48,599 bases of DNA, taken from positions 1 to 48,599 of the forward strand of contig JADYYS010000045.1 of NCBI GenBank assembly GCA_020853525.1. The letters are read 5' to 3'. Origin of the DNA: Ardenticatenales bacterium (lineage in GTDB: Bacteria; Chloroflexota; Anaerolineae; Epilineales; Epilineaceae). Shown piece by piece: positions 42,501 through 48,599 of the stretch. Every line of letters begins with the position of its first letter. The first letter of the stretch is position 1. A model generated the notes under the pieces. It ran no database searches, was not told the DNA's origin, and was given only the letters and a program-made list of their open reading frames with translations. A program made the translations under genes and the position numbers.

Positions 42501-43489
42501 TCGGCGACGGCCGTTTCGACGGACAACGACGGGAGCATGTACGCGCGGCTGCGCGGGCTGAGGATCGAGCTCACGATCGTCACGGTGCACGCCGTCCCCG
42601 CAATGGAGGACGACGGCGACGCGGCGACGTAGCGGCGGCGGCCGTCGGGCGTTCGCGACACGGCGTTGTGGCCGACCATCCGAAGCCGGCCGTCCGTGCC
42701 GTGTATGCCGTAGCGCACGTCCAGGTCGGCCGCCGGCGTCAGCCAGCCCGCGCCGGTGGCCCGGCCGAGGCCGATGCGCAGCTGGAAGGCCGCGAAGCGC
42801 GCCCGAAACGCGTTCCCGTCCGCGTCGCGAATCGTCGCCCAGCCGCCCTGCCCGGGCGCCAGGCGCCTGCCCTCGCCGACGGCCCAGCGAATGCGCCCGG
42901 TCGGACCGGCGATCACGGTCTGCGACGGCGGCGTCGGTCCGCCGTCCGGCGGGGCGTCGAGGGCGATCGTCACGGCGGTACCGGGCGCGGCGACGCCTTC
43001 GACGCCGGCGCGGTCCGCGCTCACGTCGACCCGCAGCTCGGGCACGATGAACGTGAGCGACCCGCCGATCCGGGGTGTGGTGAACGAGCCCGTGATGATC
43101 GAAACGGTGTCGTACGGCCGAAACAAACGCCCGCTCCCGCTGCTCAGCTGCACCGTGACCCGCCCGTCCCCCCGCGCCCGCCCGTGGCCGCTCCCATCGC
43201 GGCCCGACACGCCGCCCCGGCCGTCGGACCGAATACCCTCGACGTGCGTCACGACGGCCGATACGAAGAGCCACGGCGCGGTGCGCCACGCGAGGCTGCT
43301 GTGGTAGAGCGTGACGGTCACGGGTGCGTGGCCGGCGCTGACGGCATCGGCGCTCGCCGGATCGGCGCTCGCCGGCTCCGCGCGGGCAGACGCGGCGTCA
43401 CGGGCGGCGAGGCGATCGAGCGGCAGGGCGACGGCGAGGGCGAGGGTGGTTGCGGCGAGGAGCAGGGCGGATGTGGGGCGGCGGTGCAT
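39569..43489 (-). CDS. giant secreted Ig-like repeat protein with C-terminal YLPW tail
   Basis: The 1306-residue protein has a signal peptide (ALLLAATTLALAVALPL) and then many beta-sandwich repeats of about 90-110 residues. Each contains 'G.apaGa.v.(I/V).....' followed by 'v.ad..G.w..dl' (AFAGTAPAGADLDIEVIG / AVTADASGQWSLPL; LVVGRTSPGAHLEII / VTAGADGTFSADL; TILGRAPAGRRVWLAL / PSADGRFAVHADD). This is the pattern of bacterial Ig-like or carboxypeptidase-regulatory-like adhesin domains. It ends NAVYLPWAERAD. No catalytic motif is seen; it is probably a surface filament or adhesin. The ATG at 43489 has AGGAG upstream. It is the last gene of the molybdenum hydroxylase run. Confidence 0.85.
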   Translation of the reverse strand: MHRRPTSALLLAATTLALAVALPLDRLAARDAASARAEPASADPASADAVSAGHAPVTVTLYHSSLAWRTAPWLFVSAVVTHVEGIRSDGRGGVSGRDGSGHGRARGDGRVTVQLSSGSGRLFRPYDTVSIITGSFTTPRIGGSLTFIVPELRVDVSADRAGVEGVAAPGTAVTIALDAPPDGGPTPPSQTVIAGPTGRIRWAVGEGRRLAPGQGGWATIRDADGNAFRARFAAFQLRIGLGRATGAGWLTPAADLDVRYGIHGTDGRLRMVGHNAVSRTPDGRRRYVAASPSSSIAGTACTVTIVSSILSPRSRAYMLPSLSVETAVADRAAGTAPPGAAITVEVFAPDDGTDNDADRDVPPIARIAVTADAAGRWDVDLPAAAPHRPGGRIEAVLDLGDGLEVAAAAIWPRFTVAVEGARVSADAPSKGRYILTVRAPDGAVIGRTGTLGTDADDRMTIDLGPEGSWYAGDPVLPDGMHTALLRGGTIEVDSGVGGEPLRLDIPNLSAAADADADAFAGTAPAGADLDIEVIGPFGAQRFAVTADASGQWSLPLAGRIDVGSGVGARVWYADRAGHRFYVDSAVVQIRADTERSMVEAAPWIGRAMYAEVVDATGRVVGAAAMPADEGPDDDERRQVRSFANPMEIFDHRGNDVPLQAGDTIRVRLGDDEAAWVLPPIEARLHPDRSLVVGRTSPGAHLEIIAGEFDDPLTVSTTVTAGADGTFSADLDGRISRADIDLMEGIYVRGTFGRHALLRFVLSPGMTFDADRSLVSGVLEPNVEVVALLRSGDTVRASGRAQTGSRGRFTVELRDAAGAGVIAHEGDRLTVEAAAAVLEARMELIVPRLSIERGPTDRTIVGDRPADGQLSVGNSTAHWAWPVGGASNGVSVDEVRSEAGRWTAFLNGGVVPGDVFGVSLFLGNGHVVERRLVLPILAVEHGGPQVCGFGPPLGDASLALVGADGTPRASVAGPLSVEGTIDARWADGAGRAVISRAGDRVVGRVDDADIEIALGVLTATLDLAAGQLRSRVRPETGAVLTSPGRDCLFRLTSDDEHWLEARGLRPVSERATAKREPPGEGQVVLRLPMSPRPERGVDLHVASASRHRIFRTVYHALTLEADVSTGRIAGGTRPHADVRLTVTGPDGAVRAVIETAADAAGAFIALVVDDIGRPLVLAPGDRIAAHSALAPGADVVDGIGPETATMTVDDLALDAGTDTILGRAPAGRRVWLALDVGVLGRRWLSAIPSADGRFAVHADDIPVRGGWTLADVRAVRAEVGQDGGHVTVVRWSRATNAVYLPWAERAD

Positions 43490-43521
43490 GGGGATCTCCT
43501 GTCACGCTGAATCGACGTCGC

Positions 43522-43872
43522 TCATCCGCTCCGGCGCAAGGACCACGGCAGGTACAACCGCGGCGCGGGCACCGGCAGGGGGATCGGCGTCGCGCCTGCG
43601 GTGGCGGATGGCTCCGGCGTCGGCGATCCCCACGCATAGGGCCCGTCGGCGCCGCGCAAGGCCATGCGAACTGCGTAGAGGCCGGTGAACTGGAAGCCGG
43701 TCGCCAGGCGCTCGACGGATTCGCCGGGGCCGATGAGGGACGGGAGTCCTGCGGTCGGCGTCGGGTCGGGCGTGTCCGTTGGAAACTGGGCATGGACGGA
43801 AACGGGCCGCATCGTCGCCGCGACGACGGTGAACCACGCGATGAACCAGGCGCGCCGCGCCGGAACGGTCAT
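43522..43872 (-). CDS. small exported stalked protein with YLPW tail
   Basis: The 116-residue protein consists of a signal peptide (WFIAWFTVVAATMRPVSVHA), a short Pro/Thr stretch, a beta segment of about 30 residues (VERLATGFQFTGLYAVRMAL), a second Pro/Thr stretch, and the end RLYLPWSLRRSG. It therefore seems to be little more than an export signal, a spacer and the tail motif. It lies 13 bases downstream of the molybdenum hydroxylase large subunit and 32 bases upstream of the giant repeat protein, both with the same tail. Function unknown. Confidence 0.72.
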   Translation of the reverse strand: MTVPARRAWFIAWFTVVAATMRPVSVHAQFPTDTPDPTPTAGLPSLIGPGESVERLATGFQFTGLYAVRMALRGADGPYAWGSPTPEPSATAGATPIPLPVPAPRLYLPWSLRRSG

Positions 43873-43885
43873 CGTCCTACCGCAA

Positions 43886-46252
43886 TCACGGCCTCCCCGT
43901 CCCACCCCACGGCAGGAACACCTTCGACGACGACGTCCCCGGCCCGTCCGTCGGCCGCGGTGGGACGGTGGTCGGCGGCGGCGCGGTCGGCGGCACAGCG
44001 GTCGGCACAGCGGTCGATACCGCCGTCGGCACAGCGGTCGATACCGCCGTCGACACCGGCGTCGGCGCGCCCGCCAGCGCGACGTCGGCCGGCTGGATCG
44101 GCAGGCGCGTCACGCGTACCCCCGTGGCGGCGAAGACGGCGTTGATCACGGCGGCCGGCATCGCCGGGTAGCCGAGCTCGCCCATGCCGCCGGCGCTGCT
44201 GCTCTTGCCGGTGAGGATGTGGACCTCGATCGGCGGCGTGTCCGCCATCCGGAACCAGACGTACTCGGCGAAGGTGCGCTCCTGGACCCGGCCGCCGTCG
44301 ACGGTGATCGCCGCGCCGAGCGCCGTCGAAAGGCCGTCGACCGAGGCGCCCTCGATCTGGGCCTTCACGCCGAGTGGGTTGATCACCTGGCCGCAATCGA
44401 CGGCGGCGACGACGCGGCGGACCTTGATCCGGCCGTCGACGGCGACTTCGAGTTCCACGACCTGGGCCACGTACGAGTTCCAGGCAGCGCACGCGGCGAT
44501 GCCGCGGCCGACGCGCGGCGGCAGGGCAGTGCCCCAGCCGGCCTTCTCGGCCGCCAGCTCGAGCACGCCGCGCAGTCGGTTGTTCGTCAGGTTCGCCAGC
44601 CGGAAGGCCAGCGGGTCCTGCGACGCGGCGTGGGCCAGCATGTCCATCAGGACCTCGTTGGCCGGATTGATCTGGGAGTGCGACACGGACCGCCACGCCC
44701 CGACGGACAGCGGATCGCCGACGCCCACCGCCTGGAGGTCGGGCGAGGCGATGTTGTAGCTCGGCCGCGCCTGGTTTGCCAGGTTCTGGTTCGGGCCGTT
44801 GCCGCTCCCGCCGGAGGCCAGGTGGTGCTGCCACGCGACGATCCGGCCCGACGCGTCCACCGCGCCGCGCAAGCGGTGGTGGCTGGCCGGGCGGAAGTTG
44901 TCCGTGCGCATGTCCTCGTCGCGCGGATAGAGCAGCTTGACGGGCGCGCCGAGGCGCTTGGACAGCGTCACGGCCTCGCGAACCCACTCGTTGCCGCCGC
45001 GCCGGCCGAAGCCGCCGCCCATGAGCATGCAGTTCACGGTCACGTTGCCCTCGGGCACGCCCGCCGCCTGCGCCGCGCCCTGCCGCGCGCTCTGCGGGCT
45101 CTGCGTGCCGACCCACACCGTCACGCGGTCGCCGACGACCTCGGCCATGCACGTCATCGGCTCCATCGTGGCGTGGGCCAGGAACGGCAGGTCGAGCGTC
45201 GAGGCGACGACGCGCGCGCCGGGGATGTCGATCGGCGGCGCGTCGGGCAGCGCGGCGGCCTTGGCGGCCATGATCCCGTCCGAGGTGAGACCGGCGTTGC
45301 CCCGATCGTCCCAGGTGATCCGAAGCGCGGCGCGCCCCTTGAGCGCGGCCCAGGTGTGCTCGCCGACGACGGCGACGCCGTTGCCGACGTTCACGACATC
45401 GATGACGCCCGGCACCGCGCGCGCGGCAGCGTCGTCGACAGCGCGGACGCGCCCTCCGATGAACGGCGACTTGCTGACGACGGCATAGCGCGTGCCCGGC
45501 CGCACCGGATCGAGCGCGAACTGCGCCCGGCCGGTGGCCACATCGGCGTTGTCCACGTGCGCCGTCGGCCGCCCGATGAGCGTGAAGTTCGCCGCGTTCT
45601 TCAGCTGGACGGCGTTCGCGGCCGGGGGCGTGCGCTTGGCAGCGTCCGCAGCCAGTTCGCCGTAGGTCAGGCGGCGGCCGTCGTCGGCGATGACGGTGCT
45701 CTTCTCGGTGCGGCAGCGCGCCGCCGGGATCCCCCAGCGCGCCGCGGCCGCCTCGACGAACATCGTCCTCGCGGCAGCGCCGACCGTGCGCAGGCCCATG
45801 GTAATGCTGTTGAACATGCTGGACGTGCTGCCGCTGCCGGCCACGCCCTGGTTGCCGAAGGCGTTGTCGGCCGGCGCCTGTACGACCTTCACGTGCTCCC
45901 AGTCGGCGTCGAGCTCCTCGGCGATGATCATCGCAACCGTGGTGCGGATCCCTTGGCCGAGATCGCCCTTGTGGGCGGTGATCGTCACCGTACCGTCCGG
46001 CGCGATCGTGAGCCACTGGCTGATCCGCGACCCGCCGGCCTGCACGATCGCATCGGGAGCCGCGTCGACGAGCGTCCCGTCCGGGTGCGCGGTGACGAAA
46101 CCGAGGATGCCGTCGAACGGGCCGAATACGGCGGCCAGCTGGAAGCCGGCGGCACCTTTGAGGACGGTGCGACGGGATACGTCGCGGGTCGGATCGCTGT
46201 GGATCGCGTCGTTGTGAAGCCCTTCGGCCGGCTCGTTGCTGTCGCTGCTCAT
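43886..46252 (-). CDS. Tat-exported molybdenum hydroxylase large subunit (isoquinoline 1-oxidoreductase-like) with stalk and FLPW tail
   Basis: The 788-residue subunit resembles the beta subunit of isoquinoline 1-oxidoreductase/aldehyde dehydrogenases. It has a twin-arginine signal ([14 protein letters not shown] at 27-28), a molybdopterin domain with [23 protein letters not shown] and [12 protein letters not shown], and the catalytic Glu in [10 protein letters not shown]. Normal proteins end soon after this. Here about 55 residues are added: Val/Ser/Thr/Pro repeats, then [15 protein letters not shown]. It would hydroxylate an N-heterocycle or aldehyde outside the cytoplasmic membrane. It shares an ATGA overlap with the 2Fe-2S subunit upstream. 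No cytochrome subunit is fused or adjacent. The true substrate cannot be read from sequence. Confidence 0.9.
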   Translation of the reverse strand: MSSDSNEPAEGLHNDAIHSDPTRDVSRRTVLKGAAGFQLAAVFGPFDGILGFVTAHPDGTLVDAAPDAIVQAGGSRISQWLTIAPDGTVTITAHKGDLGQGIRTTVAMIIAEELDADWEHVKVVQAPADNAFGNQGVAGSGSTSSMFNSITMGLRTVGAAARTMFVEAAAARWGIPAARCRTEKSTVIADDGRRLTYGELAADAAKRTPPAANAVQLKNAANFTLIGRPTAHVDNADVATGRAQFALDPVRPGTRYAVVSKSPFIGGRVRAVDDAAARAVPGVIDVVNVGNGVAVVGEHTWAALKGRAALRITWDDRGNAGLTSDGIMAAKAAALPDAPPIDIPGARVVASTLDLPFLAHATMEPMTCMAEVVGDRVTVWVGTQSPQSARQGAAQAAGVPEGNVTVNCMLMGGGFGRRGGNEWVREAVTLSKRLGAPVKLLYPRDEDMRTDNFRPASHHRLRGAVDASGRIVAWQHHLASGGSGNGPNQNLANQARPSYNIASPDLQAVGVGDPLSVGAWRSVSHSQINPANEVLMDMLAHAASQDPLAFRLANLTNNRLRGVLELAAEKAGWGTALPPRVGRGIAACAAWNSYVAQVVELEVAVDGRIKVRRVVAAVDCGQVINPLGVKAQIEGASVDGLSTALGAAITVDGGRVQERTFAEYVWFRMADTPPIEVHILTGKSSSAGGMGELGYPAMPAAVINAVFAATGVRVTRLPIQPADVALAGAPTPVSTAVSTAVPTAVSTAVPTAVPPTAPPPTTVPPRPTDGPGTSSSKVFLPWGGTGRP
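44001..44048 (-). repeat. two exact 24-bp tandem repeats in the hydroxylase stalk
   Basis: The 24-base unit beginning GTCGGCACAGCG is repeated exactly at 44001-44024 and 44025-44048, with partial copies on both sides. It encodes the [12 protein letters not shown] stalk on the minus strand. Recent duplication has lengthened the stalk in frame. Confidence 0.9.
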
Positions 46253-46713
46253 GCGCGGGCCTCCTGCGCGGCACGGTGGATCGCGGCGCGGATCCGGACG
46301 TATGTCCCGCAGCGGCAGACGTGGCCGGCCATGGCGGCGTCGATGTCCGCGTCCGTCGGCTGCGGCTTCGCGGCGAGCAGGCCGGCCGCGCCCATGATCT
46401 GCCCGGCCTGGCAATACCCGCACTGCGGCACGTCCTCCGCCATCCAGGCGCGCTGCAGCGGATGGCTGCCGTCCGCCGACAGGCCCTCGATCGTCGTCAC
46501 CGCGCTGCCGCGCACTTCCGTTACGCTGAGCTGGCAGCTCGGTACCGCGGCGCCGTCGACCAGGACCGTGCAGCTGCCGCACACGCCCTCGCCGCAGCCG
46601 TACTTGGCACCGGTGAGGCCGACGAGGTCGCGCAGCACCCACAGCAGCGGCATGTCGTCCGGGGCCTCGACTTCGCGCGGCTGCCCGTTGAGCGTGAATG
46701 CGTGGCGAGCCAT
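46249..46713 (-). CDS. 2Fe-2S subunit of molybdenum hydroxylase (IorA/CoxS-like)
   Basis: The 154-residue protein has the plant-type ferredoxin cluster (C40, C45, C48, C60 in [12 protein letters not shown]...SC) and the second helical-bundle cluster (C98-GY-C101 in [11 protein letters not shown]133-R-C135 in [11 protein letters not shown]). It carries electrons from the molybdenum site of the large subunit. It has no signal, so it would be exported piggyback through the Tat signal of the partner. The ATG at 46713 follows GGAGG. The stop overlaps the start of the large subunit gene. Confidence 0.95.
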   Translation of the reverse strand: MARHAFTLNGQPREVEAPDDMPLLWVLRDLVGLTGAKYGCGEGVCGSCTVLVDGAAVPSCQLSVTEVRGSAVTTIEGLSADGSHPLQRAWMAEDVPQCGYCQAGQIMGAAGLLAAKPQPTDADIDAAMAGHVCRCGTYVRIRAAIHRAAQEARA

Positions 46714-46781
46714 CCCGTGCCTCCTTCGACGCTGGCCGGTGGTCGGTCGCCGGGTGTCGTGACCTCGGGCCCGGCGCGGAC

Positions 46782-46793
46782 GATAATATATGG
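46782..46793. promoter_or_regulatory. AT-rich divergent promoter core
   Basis: GATAATATATGG is the most AT-rich spot in the 131-base gap between the 2Fe-2S gene and xdhC. It provides plausible -10 boxes on both strands, so the enzyme and its maturation genes may be co-regulated. Confidence 0.5.
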
Positions 46794-46844
46794 CAGTCAC
46801 GGCGCCGCCAAGGCGCCTCCGTCCCGTACCGAAAGGCGCCGCGC

Positions 46845-47699
46845 GTGCACAACGTCACCGCTGCCGTCACTGACTGGCTCGCCGCCGGAGCCGAAGCCGT
46901 GGCGGTGGCCACGATCACCGGCACGTGGGGCTCCGCGCCCTGGCCGGTGGGCAGCGCGATGGCCGTGGCGCCGGACGGCGCGTTCGCCGGCTCGGTGAGC
47001 GGCGGCTGCGTCGAGACCGCGGTCATCGAGGCAGCGCTCGCGATGCTCGGCGGCGACGGCCGGCCGCGACGCATGGTGTTCGAAGTGGCCGACGAAACGG
47101 CTTGGTCGGTCGGGCTGGCGTGCGGCGGGCGGCTCGAGGTGGAGATCACGCGGCTCACACCCGACGCCTGGCGAGGCGCCGCCGCTGCGCTTCCCGCGCC
47201 GCCGCACATCATCCTCGTCGGCGCCGGCGAGATCGCCGTGGTGCTGGCGAAGCTGGCGCGCGCCATCGACCGGCACGTGACGATCGTCGACCCCCGCCGC
47301 GCCTTCGCCACGGCCGCACGCTTCCCGGACGCCGATGCGATCGTGCACGAGGCCCCGGCCGCGGCCCTGGCAGCTCTCTCGCCGACCGCCGCCACGGCGA
47401 TCGTCGTCCTGAGCCACGACCCGAAGATCGACGACCCGGCGCTCGAAGCCGCTCTGCAGAGCCCGGCAGGCTACATCGGCGCGCTCGGCGGCCGCGCCAC
47501 ACAGGCGTCGCGGCGCGACCGGCTGCGGGCAGCCGGCTGGGGCGAGCACGACATCGCACGCATCCACGGCCCCGTCGGGCTGGCGATCGGGGCGCGGACG
47601 CCTGCCGAGATCGCGCTGAGCGTCCTGGCCGAGATCGTGGCGGTCGAGCACGGTGCGGCCGGCGGAGCGACGGCGCGTGATGGCGTGGTCGGCGGATGA
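46845..47699 (+). CDS. xdhC: XdhC/CoxI-family molybdenum hydroxylase maturation protein
   Basis: The 284-residue protein has an N-terminal XdhC domain ([49 protein letters not shown]) and a C-terminal Rossmann domain ([17 protein letters not shown]). XdhC-type proteins insert the (often sulfurated) molybdenum cofactor into hydroxylase large subunits. It is divergent from the hydroxylase genes, which supports that partner. The GTG at 46845 follows GAAAGG and starts the recognisable domain. It overlaps mocA by four bases (ATGA). Confidence 0.93.
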   Translation: MHNVTAAVTDWLAAGAEAVAVATITGTWGSAPWPVGSAMAVAPDGAFAGSVSGGCVETAVIEAALAMLGGDGRPRRMVFEVADETAWSVGLACGGRLEVEITRLTPDAWRGAAAALPAPPHIILVGAGEIAVVLAKLARAIDRHVTIVDPRRAFATAARFPDADAIVHEAPAAALAALSPTAATAIVVLSHDPKIDDPALEAALQSPAGYIGALGGRATQASRRDRLRAAGWGEHDIARIHGPVGLAIGARTPAEIALSVLAEIVAVEHGAAGGATARDGVVGG

Positions 47700-48355
47700 A
47701 CAGGGGTGCGCCGGACGACATCGCGGCGGTCGTCCTGGCGGCCGGCGCCGGCACGCGGATGGGCCGCGCCAAGCTCCACCTGCCGTGGGGCGAGACGACG
47801 ATCCTCGGTCAGGTACTGGCGATCCTCCGAGACGCGGGGGTTGACCGAATCGTCGTCGCCGCGCGCACCGGCGACGAGGCGGCAGCGCGCACGGCCGGCG
47901 CGGCGGGCGCCGGCGTCGCCTGGGCGGAGCGGGTCGACGCCGGGGAGGCGGGCGACTGCCCAACACCGTCCCTGCAGGCGGCGCTGGCGCATCTGGCCGA
48001 CGCCGCCACCGCATCGCCCCCACTTGTGCCGCCCGGCGCGGTGCTCGTCATGCCGGGCGACCTGCCGCTCGTGCGGCCCGATACGGTGGCCCGCATCATC
48101 GCCGCCTTCCGCCTCGCTCCCGAAGGACCGCAGGCGATCATCGCGCCGGCATTCGAGGGCCGGCGCGGACACCCGGTGCTCTTCGGGGCAGCGCACCTCG
48201 CGGCGCTCGCAGCGCTGCCGTCGGGTCGATGGCCGCGCGACGTGGTGCGCCGCGCAGGTGGCGCCGTGCGCGAGGTCGCAGTGGACGACGCAGGCGTGGC
48301 GACCGATATCGACGACGCATCGACCTACGCGCGACTGCGTCCACGACCGCCGTAA
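47696..48355 (+). CDS. mocA: molybdenum cofactor cytidylyltransferase-like NTP transferase
   Basis: The 219-residue MobA-like protein has the signature VVLAAGAGTRMGRAKLHLPW, the metal-binding VMPGDLPLVRPDTV segment and GRRGHPVLF. MocA proteins turn molybdopterin into its cytosine dinucleotide form, used by 2Fe-2S molybdenum hydroxylases of the type encoded next door. MobA (GMP transfer) is less likely given the neighbours. Start overlaps the xdhC stop. No T-rich terminator is seen before the 5S gene, which is convergent. Confidence 0.9.
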   Translation: MNRGAPDDIAAVVLAAGAGTRMGRAKLHLPWGETTILGQVLAILRDAGVDRIVVAARTGDEAAARTAGAAGAGVAWAERVDAGEAGDCPTPSLQAALAHLADAATASPPLVPPGAVLVMPGDLPLVRPDTVARIIAAFRLAPEGPQAIIAPAFEGRRGHPVLFGAAHLAALAALPSGRWPRDVVRRAGGAVREVAVDDAGVATDIDDASTYARLRPRPP

Positions 48356-48501
48356 GGACTTGGCCAGGCGATGCGGGCGACAGGCCCGCTGTGACGGATC
48401 CAACCGCAGGCCGAGACGCGCGCGGCGAAACGGCCGTGAGGTCGGCGTTGGAGCGGGATCGGGATCGGGATGGGGTGAGATCGAGTTAAACAATGAACGG
48501 G

Positions 48502-48599
48502 TCTGAAGGCGATGACCTGCTCTCCCACCGGGCTGCCCCGGAAGTACCATCGGCGCTGGCGGACTTAACTGCTGGGTTCGGGATGGGACCAGGTGTTGC
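48502..48599 (-). rRNA. rrf: 5S ribosomal RNA (5' end cut by window edge)
   Basis: Read on the minus strand, the end of the window contains the conserved 5S segments CCCATCCCGAACCC (loop B/C), CGCCGATGGTACT and GGTGGGAGAGCAGG (helices IV/V, loop E). The 3' end is placed by matching the usual distance after the GAGAG segment. About 20-30 bases of the 5' end lie outside. The 23S gene would be expected beyond the right edge. Confidence 0.93.

Noticed and set aside
41435-43510. 691-codon plus-strand open frame
   Set aside because: It is antisense to the giant Ig-like protein, whose repeats and signal peptide support the minus strand.
48502-48599. tRNA or 23S fragment at the right edge
   Set aside because: The conserved CCGAAC, GATGGTA and GGGAGAG segments in order fit 5S rRNA on the minus strand; tRNA cloverleaf features are absent.

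Overview
The window is about 48.6 kb of very GC-rich bacterial DNA (roughly 70% G+C by eye). It carries ordinary bacterial housekeeping genes (guaA, dprA, ruvB, rarA, upp, xerC-like, 5S rRNA) mixed with many secreted beta-rich proteins that have Thr/Pro stalks. The protein style suggests an uncultured or poorly characterised Chloroflexota, probably Anaerolineae-like. Pointers are the LuxR-regulator TPR tail, DUF3467 and AMIN-like proteins, the RarA-methyltransferase fusion, and exported proteins with 'xLPxxxR' tails. This placement is inference from style, not from a marker alignment.

Layout. 1-1330 is a gene graveyard: a HicB-type antitoxin with a broken HicA, a frameshifted TPR regulator remnant, and the last 44 codons of a FabV-type enoyl reductase; the two remnants meet at one breakpoint near 1195. 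1342-3630 (minus) is a two-component cluster: PAS histidine kinase, LuxR-type regulator, lone receiver. 3950-8897 holds a lipoprotein cytochrome c, a ferritin-like/VIT1 membrane protein overlapping an ADP-forming acyl-CoA synthetase, and a tandem-Usp protein. 9058-17312 (plus) holds guaA, a pseudo-PP2C/propeller membrane protein, a secreted propeller, a small unknown protein and a stalked M14 carboxypeptidase. 17377-23311 (minus) holds a stalked duplicated-domain secreted protein, RarA-methyltransferase, an AMIN-like lipoprotein, a four-helix membrane protein and a small uncertain ORF. 23439-32605 (plus) holds dprA, manC, a propeller-rhodanese protein coupled to a ferric-reductase-like membrane protein, then xerC-like, Xaa-Pro peptidase and a membrane protein. 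A 203-bp hairpin-rich element with terminal inverted repeats lies at 32606-32808. 32813-39558 holds an AIRS_C protein, a DUF4367-like lipoprotein, ruvB with a CPBP protease, upp, DUF3467 and a beta-helix protein.

The right end (39569-48355) is the most distinctive locus. A minus-strand run encodes a 2Fe-2S subunit, a Tat-exported molybdenum hydroxylase large subunit with an unusual Thr/Pro stalk, a small stalked protein, and a 1306-residue Ig-like repeat protein. The last three all end in a nearly identical 'xLPW' tail. The divergent xdhC and mocA genes supply cofactor maturation. The same tail family recurs in the M14 peptidase (C-terminal), in the duplicated secreted protein (twice, ahead of Pro/Thr linkers) and in the beta-helix protein (N-terminal). 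I read this as a candidate surface-targeting or attachment signal. The window stops inside a 5S rRNA gene on the minus strand, so an rRNA operon probably continues beyond the right edge.
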